A stretch of 64,000 nucleotides of DNA from Dactylonectria macrodidyma. Lineage: Eukaryota; Ascomycota; Sordariomycetes; Hypocreales; Nectriaceae. Numbering within the stretch: the first letter of the stretch is position 1; every line of letters begins with the position of its first letter. The stretch spans positions 1,426,001-1,490,000 of the forward strand of contig JAGMUV010000005.1 of assembly GCA_020744425.1 (NCBI GenBank), read 5' to 3'. A program made the translations under genes and the position numbers. Of the stretch, positions 56,680 to 64,000 are shown in pieces. Under the pieces are notes generated by a model. The model saw nothing but the letters and a program-made list of their open reading frames with translations, made no database searches and was not told the origin of the DNA.

Positions 56680-56824
56680 TCCTTCACCTCTTCTCATCGC
56701 GTCAAAAAGAATCGACCAGGCAGTCCAGCGGATGATACGGCAACGCAGGACCCGATGAGAGATATGTTCTGTTGCAGCGCGACTGATGCGCCTATCTGTT
56801 TGTCTGCCCCTGTTGCAGGCACAG

Positions 56825-56855
56825 GTTGACTAGTTGACCAGTTGACCAGTTGACC
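56825..56855 (+). repeat. GTTGACCA minisatellite
   Basis: The 8-base unit GTTGACCA/GTTGACTA is repeated about four times, the last copy diverging to GTTGACCG. The core TTGACC resembles a W-box-like word but no function is claimed. Confidence 0.8.
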
Positions 56856-57810
56856 GGATGATCGACCGCGAATGCAGTGCCACTTGAATGACTGCAGAGC
56901 CCCCGCAAAGTCTCCCTGATCGCCGAACAGGTACTGCATGCACTGTAGATAGTATGTACTGTCCTTTGTCCGGTCCCGTCAGTGGCTGCACCCGCTAACC
57001 ACAGATTAATTGACCCTGTCTCGGTCTCACGCAGCTTGTCTCCGTTTGTACGGAGTACTACGTACTGCAATGTACCAGATCGTCAAATCGTGCGGTCGGA
57101 TTACATGATCATCACCCTACTTGCACTACATGCGTTGCACAGAGGACTAGCAGGCTCCAATTGCTTGCCTTCGATCCATCCATTGTTTCTCGGCGTGACC
57201 AAAGGAGCTAGCAAGCAAGGTGCGGTTGGGTGGGTTGCCCGCGCGTTCCGGCAACAAAGCGGGATGGACCCCTGCAGTGGGACTTGCAACTCTGCATGCA
57301 TGCAGCATTACTCTGCTCTCAAGGCAGCGGCCCCTTGTCTCAATGCCTGGACGCACTCGAGGCAACATGCACGCAAGGAAACGCAAGGCAACGAGATGCC
57401 ATGCCTCACCAGCCGACACATCCAGTCATCCACCCAGCGCCGCTGTGGCTCATCACAAGAGGGACTTTTCAAAGGGAGGCGGGGGTACCCTGGTCAAGTC
57501 TCGCTTTGGGACCAGAGGGTTGCGATTCTCGCACCCCGTACGGCTGTTCAACGTCTAAGACTTGATATGACTCTCACCGAATTGATCCTCCGTTCCGAGC
57601 CAGCGGGCTCCATGGGCTTGCTTTAGTACGGGATCCTGGTCGTCATTACTCCGTCTGTACAGTAACCAGGCAGCCAGGTAAGCAAGTAAGGTAGATGGTT
57701 TTGTCACCCCGCCACATCGTAATCTATTGTTCCACCTTTCCTCTTCTGCTCTTCTGCTGATGGACTCAGTCATACCTTTATAGCACGCAAGCCGACAAGG
57801 GCGACAAGGG

Positions 57811-57817
57811 TATATAG
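57811..57817 (+). promoter_or_regulatory. TATA-like element of ABCC gene
   Basis: TATATAG about 370 bases upstream of the ABCC start codon. It is followed by a pyrimidine-rich stretch (57858-57890, CTTCTCTCGCCC then a T run) of the type seen at fungal transcription starts. The assignment is by position and composition only. Confidence 0.5.
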
Positions 57818-58182
57818 AAGTGGCCCTGTCGTTGCGTCACTCAACAACCTCAGGCTTCATTCACTTCTCTCGCCCTTCGCTTTTTTTTTTCTAATACGTC
57901 GTCAATGTCTTCTTGCCTTACACAGTGACGAAGGCCACTGCCGTCTGGAATTGAGGGAACGCGCTTGTGTTCAGCTGGGGTTTATTCCCCAAACCGCATA
58001 GCTTCTGCTGCTTTTGGTTTGCTTTCATCGAGGCTAAAAGTTAAAGACGTGATAGTATTCATTGACATCGTGATCGGAACTGGAATCGAAATCGCAGTCG
58101 ACCAACAACATTTCTTGGCGAGTTGTTGAATTTAACCAGTCGTCGCGCACTGTTGCGGGACGAATTGTCACCTAGGTTCACT

Positions 58183-61100
58183 ATGAGTGACGAGTTCATG
58201 CTTCCACTCACAGGCGCAAGCCTCGCCGTGGTCGCATTGTCTGCCTTGCCCGCCATCCTCGCCATCTTTACCCAGTTTCGTAACCGGACACCTAAAGACA
58301 ACTTCTACGAGGATCCCGATGGTAAAGCCACACCAGAGAGTATTGCCGAGTTCTCCAACCGCAAGATCAAGGCATCAATTCTCCTTCTGTCTGCCGTTGG
58401 TGCTGGGACGTCAATTGCCATTTCCGTTCTGTCCACCCTCCAACAAGATAAATATGGCTTGTTCCTGGAAAACTGGCTAATCACGGCCGCGTGGGTGAGT
58501 TTCCGCGCCATGGACGCAGTATACGAAAGAATTGTCAACTAATATCGCAATATTGCAGGCCTTCATCCTCATTCATGCAATCTCTCTCGGCGCTCACCAC
58601 TCATCGGTGAGATCGCACGACCTAGGACTGTGGCTTTTTGCCTCTGCCCTCATTGTTACATCCCTGTCCATTACTCAGCTTACTCAATTGCTCCGGCAGG
58701 TACCTGACAGCAAAGATCCCGTTATTATCCTCCGTGCGATAAATACTGCCGTTGTTTTCTTCCTGAGCTTAGCTAGCATTTTAATCCCGCGGCGACCAGA
58801 TGTCTTCTTCAAGGACAGCAAGGTTGACCGCCAATGGACTGTCTCAGCGCTCAGCAGATACACTTGGACCTGGGTAGAGCCTCTGCTTCGCCACGCTTCC
58901 AAGAAGAATGACCTCGATGCCGCCGATATTCCCCAGCCTGATCTCAAGCTTCGGTCTGAGGATTTGAAGAAAAATTGGGATAACTTCAACTTTCAAGGTA
59001 GCCTGTTGCGCTCTCTAATTTGGGCATACAAAGGCGGTGTTGCCCTCCAGTGGGGAGTGACCATCTTCCGGTGTTTCCTAGGTATTGTGCCATTCTGGAT
59101 CATGTTGCGCATCATCAGAATTCTCGAGAAGCGAGAGACCGAGGGTACACCCACTCTGGAACTTTGGTCCCTCGTCATTTGGATGGCATTTCTGAATTTT
59201 CTTGATGCGGTAAGCTCTCTATGTCCCAATTGCTTACCACCAGAACTCACATCGTTATTAGTGGATCGAAGGATGGGTCTTCTGGTACTCCTTTGCGGAT
59301 ATGGCTCTGCCTATCCGAGCCCAACTGTCGACTCTGGTCTTTGAGAAATCGCTACGACGCAAGAACGTCAAAGCCGTTGAGAAATCCAAGGAGACAGCTG
59401 ACTCCCATGATGAAGCGAACAAAGATGACTCTAAGAAAGACGAGGACGCACCATCTGAGGACTCGAGTGTCCTCAAGTCTCGCCAAGCTATTGTCAACCT
59501 CGTTGGCGTCGACGCTCAACGCATCTCCAACTTCACTGCGTACCAATTTATGATTATCAACAGCTTCGCCAAGCTTCTCATCTTTTCTACCTTCCTGGTG
59601 CAGCTGATTGGGTTGATTCCATTCACTGTCGGTATCCTGGCTTGGGCCCTCACCCTCCCCGCCAACGGCTATCTCTCTAGGATGCTCATGTCAAAGTCCG
59701 AGAACCTGATGAAACTCCGCGATGAGAAATTGGCTGTCGTCAACGAAGCTCTTCTGGGAATGCGACAGATCAAGTTTTCCGCCTTGGAGGCGAAATGGGA
59801 GAATCGCATTCGCGTCATGAGAGAGCGGGAGTTGAGAACACTCTGGAAACTTTTCCTTGCGGATACTGGGCTCTTCGCCTGTTGGGTTGTTAGCCCCATT
59901 CTTCTGGCCGCCACTTCGCTTGCTGCGTACGCCCTCATCCATGGTCGGCTTTCACCCTCGGTCGCTTTTGTTAGTATTGGCATCTTCAAAGCCCTGGAGG
60001 TGACACTGGGAGCTCTCCCAGAACTGATCACAATTGGAGTTGATACCCTGGTCTCCATCAAGCGAATTGACGAGTATCTCAATGGCCCCGAGATGGAGAA
60101 TACTCTTTCGACAGGATCTGAGGTTGGGTTTGACGATGCCTCGATCTCTTGGCCGGTCGACGAGAAGACTACCGACGAGGACAGATTCATTCTTCGAAAC
60201 CTGAGCTTCACCTTCCCTGCTGGCGAACTCTCAGTCATCTCAGGTAAAACAGGAACGGGAAAGAGTCTTGTGCTTGCTGCAATTCTTGGAGAAACGGACT
60301 TGCTGGAGGGCCAAATTCGCGTCCCAACAACCCTCAGCCCCGCTCAGCGCCTCGACAGCGAGGCGCATCTTGGCAATTGGATCATCCCAGGCTCGGTGGC
60401 ATATATCAGCCAGACGCCATGGCTTGAGAGTGCTTCTTTCCGGGACAACATTCTCTTTGGTCTTCCTTTCATTGAGGAACGGTATATCAAAGTCATCGAG
60501 GTTTGTGCACTGAAGAAAGACCTCGGTATTTTGACAGATGGCGACAAAACTGAGCTTGGTGCCAACGGTATCAATTTGAGCGGTGGTCAGAAATGGCGCG
60601 TTACTCTGGCTCGAGCCGTTTACTCTCGAGCTGAGATTCTCGTCATGGACGACGTGTTCAGTGCTGTCGACGCCCATGTCGGCCGTCACATCTTTGAGAA
60701 GTGTGTTACTGGTGATATTTGCAAAGGAAGAACTCGGATTCTTGTCACTCACCACGTTGCTCTAGTCCAGTCTAAGACTAAGTTCATCGTTGAGCTTGGC
60801 GGAGGCAGTATATTGCACGCTGGGCTAGTGTCTGACCTCACTCGAGACGGGGTCATGGACGAGATTGTTCAACACGAGCAGACCGAACAGGAAATCCTGG
60901 ACGACGAGGGAGCGGAAGCCTCCACGGTCGTCAACTCGGAGGAGGCCTCGGTCACAGACTCTGCTGACAATGAAGATAACAATACGTTGCAAAAGGTAGC
61001 TTCTAAGGACGCCAAACAATTCATCCAGGAGGAGACTCGTGAGAAGGGTGTGGTAAAAAGACACGTCTACTTGACATACTTGAAAGACAGCGGCGGCGTT

Positions 61101-63076
61101 CGTCTTTGGGCACTCTCCGCGGTTATCTTCCTTAGTTACGAGTCTGGTATTCTTGGTATGTTGATTAAGTCTCCTGAATTAAGTGTCGCCTAACGTGTGT
61201 CAATAGGTCGCGCGTGGTGGCTGCGGATTTGGACTGGACAGTCGGACGATGATCTCTCCAAAGTCAGCCTCCAGGATGAACATGGCTATGCCTCTGCCTT
61301 CGCCATCCAACAACAGCCGTTCCACTCTATTTCTAGCATGCGCGTCGCCGAGGCTCAGCATGATCTCTCCTACTATCTCTGGACTTACATCATCATCTCC
61401 ATCGTCACAGCTGTCCTCGGAACACTGCGGTTCTTCTGGGGCTTCCTCCTGGCCTTGAAGGCCAGCAGGGCGCTCTTCAACAAGATGCTCTTCACTGTTC
61501 TGCACGCCCCCCTGCGATGGTTGGACACAGTCCCCGTGGGAAGAATTTTGAACCGCTTCACCTCGGACTTCAACATCATCGATAGCCGCATCTCCCTGGA
61601 TATCACCCTCTTCTTCGCCAATCTGCTCGCGCTGGTCGGTGTCTGTGTCGCTGCATTCTTCGCGTCGGGCTATGTCATCCCCCTGGCAATTGCTCTTCTT
61701 GGTGCTGGCATGTTGATCGCAAAGGCGTATCTCCACGGCGCCCGACCCTTGAAGCGTCTCGAAAGCAACGCCAAGTCGCCAGTCTTTGAGCTCTTCAACG
61801 CAGCACTCGCGGGCGTATCTACGATTCGCGGCTTCCAAAAGACGCGGGTCTATGTCGAACGCATGTACAGCAACCTCGACAGTTGGGACGTCATCACCTC
61901 GTACATGTGGCTCGTCAACCGATGGATGGGTTTCCGCATGGCCCTTGTCGGCACGCTCTTCTCGACCATTGTCGGAATCATCGTCATCCTCAGCCCCCGC
62001 ATGGACGCTGCGTTGGCCGGCTTCACCCTCTCGTTCGCGCTCGACTTTGCCGAGAACATTCTGTGGACGATCCGCAACTACGCCAACATGGAGCTAAACA
62101 TGAACTCCACCGAGCGTGTCGTTGAATACACGGAGCTGGAGACGGAGTCGCTCGGCGGCGAGGAGCCCCCTGCTGCATGGCCTAGCTCGGGCACCATGGA
62201 AGTGAAGGACCTCGAGGTTTCGTATGCTCCCGATTTGCCGCCCGTCCTCAAGGGCATTAGCTTCAAAGTCAACAACAACGAGCGAGTCGGAGTCGTGGGC
62301 CGTACTGGTGCCGGAAAGTCGTCGCTGACCCTCGCGCTCTTCCGTTTCTTAGAGGCGCGTTCAGGCAGCGTCTCCATTGACGGCGTGGATATATCCAAGA
62401 TCAACCTCCACAGCCTTAGATCTCGTCTTGCCATTATTCCCCAGGTAAGCATGCCTCCACCGTTTAGGGTCTTCTCCGTTGTCTAACCAACTCACAGGAC
62501 CCTGTGCTATTCTCTGGAACTGTCCGATCCAACCTCGACCCCTTTGACGACAACACCGACGACGAACTCCGCGATTCCCTCGCCCGCGTCCACCTGGTCG
62601 ACTCGCAGCCTGCAACACCCGCCAACGAGCCTGCGACAGCTCCCGTCTCTGCTGCGACGTCGACGCTCGCCCCAAAGAACAGCAACATCTTCCGCGATCT
62701 GTCCAGTCCCATCTCTGAGTCCGGAGGCAACCTCTCGCAGGGCCAGAGACAGCTGCTGTGTCTGGCCCGCGCTATCGTCGCCCGCCCCAAGATCATGGTC
62801 CTCGACGAAGCCACGTCGGCCGTCGACATGGCCACCGACGCCCTGATCCAGCGCAGCATCCGCGAGGAGTTTACCGACAGCACCCTCGTCGTTATCGCCC
62901 ACCGCCTTAGCACCATTGCCGACTTTGACCGCATCCTCGTCCTCAGCGACGGCCGCGTCGCCGAGTTCGGCTCCCCCCGCGAGCTCTGGGACAAGCAGGA
63001 CGGCGTTTTCCGCGACATGTGCGAGAGCAGTGGCGAAAAGGAGAAGCTGAAGAAGACCATCTTCGGCGACGAGTAA
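58183..63076 (+). CDS. ABCC-family transporter (Ybt1/bile-acid-permease type)
   Basis: Exons are 58183-58494, 58559-59209, 59262-61155, 61207-62444 and 62498-63076 (1557 aa). An N-terminal TMD0 of about five membrane segments precedes two TMD-NBD halves. NBD1: Walker A GKTGTGKS (649-656), signature LSGGQ (from 760), Walker B ILVMDD with Asp785 in the usual Glu position, and H-loop THH. A charged linker follows. NBD2: Walker A GRTGAGKS (from 1317), signature LSQGQ (from 1444), Walker B VLDE with Glu1469, and H-loop IAHRLST. The asymmetric sites are typical of ABCC proteins. Segments such as [20 protein letters not shown] point to the fungal Ybt1-like group, which are vacuolar or plasma-membrane exporters of organic anions and conjugates. 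The substrate is unknown. NBD2 carries an Ala/Pro/Thr-rich insertion before its signature. Confidence 0.93.
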
Positions 63077-63172
63077 GCTACGCATAGAAAACAAAAAAGT
63101 TCTTGATTTATTGATTTATTTTCTGGTATCAACACATTGGATAGATACTACGTTCGGGTTCATCATGCATCG

Positions 63173-63213
63173 TTTCATATTTCATATTTCATATTTCATA
63201 TTTCATATTTCAT
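63173..63213 (+). repeat. (TTTCATA)n tandem repeat
   Basis: Almost six perfect copies of the 7-base unit TTTCATA (last copy TTTCAT) in the gap between the convergent ABCC and AAA+ genes. Confidence 0.92.
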
Positions 63214-63505
63214 TTATTCATTTGCTTTTCTTACTGGGGCGGCAAAGGCCTGCTCCCAAAGTCTCAAGCTCAGTGTTGAACGAAAGAAGAACAATACATC
63301 ACATGTTTCAACTGGCGCATAAATTTTCCGTCCAATTTGTTCGTATTCATAAAGTGATATCATAACATCGTTACTCCAAACTTGGTCAATCTTTCCTTGA
63401 CAATCTTGCTCAAAATTCCAACAACCAGCATCAGAAGTAAGCAACTACACTAGTAAAGAAAATACACGCATCTGATCGAGGCAAAACCCAGGATATGCGA
63501 TGGTT

Positions 63506-64000
63506 CTAGTCACGAATGCTGTCCGAATCGTCATACTTGTCGCCGGCATCCCTCTCTTCCTCTTCGTCCTCCCAACCGTCAGGGATGGAAGAAGTGATGT
63601 AATTGCGGAAGCCACGGCTCATCTTGACAACGGCTCGAAGGTGCTTCTCCTCAAGAAGAATGCGCTCCGAGCTCTCCTCCTGGGATTCGCTCTCTGCCAG
63701 GGCGAGAGCCGTCTGCATGGCATTGCGAATCTCGCGGCCGTTCCACTTGAGGCTGCGGACTTCGCGGCTGTTCCAGACGAAGCCACGAGCTGCAGAGGAG
63801 ATGTGGATGAGGTTGTTCGAGTCACGAACAAGGCGGTCAAAGTTATTGGTCCAAATGCGTTCGCGATCCTCGTCCCGCAGGTTCTTGTAGTGCAGAGCGA
63901 CGTGGATCCGGCTCAGGAAGGCCGGGTCAAAGGACTGGACGCGATTGGTGGTGAGGAACAGGACACCGCGGTAATACTCAAGAGCACGCAAGAAGACGGA
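63506..64000 (-). CDS. AAA+ ATPase, 3' end only (runs off window)
   Basis: The visible 164 codons (no start; the frame is open to the window edge) contain the second half of an AAA module. They show YYRGVLFLTTNRV (sensor 1, TTN) and FDPAFLSRIHVALHY (second region of homology with the arginine finger). A helical lid follows (KWNGREIRNAMQTALALAE), then a short tail rich in Asp/Glu. This resembles the large fungal family of AAA ATPases of unknown function that carry an extra N-terminal domain; that part lies beyond position 64000. It is convergent with the ABCC gene, 429 bp apart. Confidence 0.88.
   Translation of the reverse strand, partial: SVFLRALEYYRGVLFLTTNRVQSFDPAFLSRIHVALHYKNLRDEDRERIWTNNFDRLVRDSNNLIHISSAARGFVWNSREVRSLKWNGREIRNAMQTALALAESESQEESSERILLEEKHLRAVVKMSRGFRNYITSSIPDGWEDEEEERDAGDKYDDSDSIRD

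Larger units (their letters stand above)
50115..58182. other. gene desert 3 (about 8 kb)
   Basis: It begins with the CAC2 promoter (purine-rich tract 50301-50330) and ends with the ABCC promoter. In between no domain-bearing gene was found; the part from about 53.7 to 55.9 kb is A/T-richer than the rest. Small ATG frames at 51635-52021 (-), 53376-53639 (+), 54620-54838 (-) and 55511-55732 (-) are recorded separately or as doubtful. Simple repeats occur at 50717, 56379, 56650 and 56825. Confidence 0.6.

Noticed and set aside
56982..57626. 214-codon plus-strand frame in gene desert 3
   Set aside because: Composition is mixed and cysteine/arginine-rich, three frames are open at once and there is no family pattern.

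Overview
The window is nuclear DNA of a filamentous ascomycete (Pezizomycotina, most likely Sordariomycetes and perhaps Hypocreales; the class is inferred). The evidence is short introns of roughly 45-110 bp with GT...CTAAC/CTGAC...AG signals, moderate-to-high GC content, and a gene set that is single-copy in fungi. Exon structures below were read by hand. In each multi-exon model the exon lengths sum to whole codons and the reading frame closes across every junction.

Layout. 1.5-2.8 kb: a seven-exon LaeA-like methyltransferase (-). 2.8-12 kb: a gene desert. 12-25 kb: a housekeeping block with TFIIA large subunit TOA1 (-), the APC/C activator CDC20/Slp1 (-), a kelch-BTB protein (+) and an SFP1-like zinc-finger regulator (-). 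25-35.7 kb: a second desert holding one complete Tc1/mariner transposon at 31,372-32,758, with TA duplications, inverted repeats and a spliced transposase. 35.7-50.1 kb: a second housekeeping block with RCF2 (+), a six-blade kelch protein (-), tRNA dihydrouridine synthase DUS3 (+), peroxin PEX13 (-), a stand-alone LigD-type 3'-phosphoesterase-domain protein (+) and the CAF-1 subunit CAC2 (-). 50.1-58.2 kb: a third desert. 58.2-64 kb: a full-length ABCC transporter of the Ybt1/bile-acid-permease type (+), then the 3' end of an AAA+ ATPase (-) that runs off the window.

The genes do not form a pathway cluster. They are arranged as divergent pairs (CDC20/kelch-BTB, kelch/DUS3, PEX13/LigD-PE, CAC2/ABCC) and convergent pairs (kelch-BTB/SFP1, RCF2/kelch, DUS3/PEX13, LigD-PE/CAC2, ABCC/AAA). 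The most unusual items are the intact transposon, whose transposase has a D..38..E catalytic spacing and an intron that acts as an on/off switch if retained; the orphan bacterial-type DNA-end-processing domain protein; and a short palindrome-like word (TACGAAGTA / TACGGAGTA) that recurs about ten times, only in the intergenic DNA.
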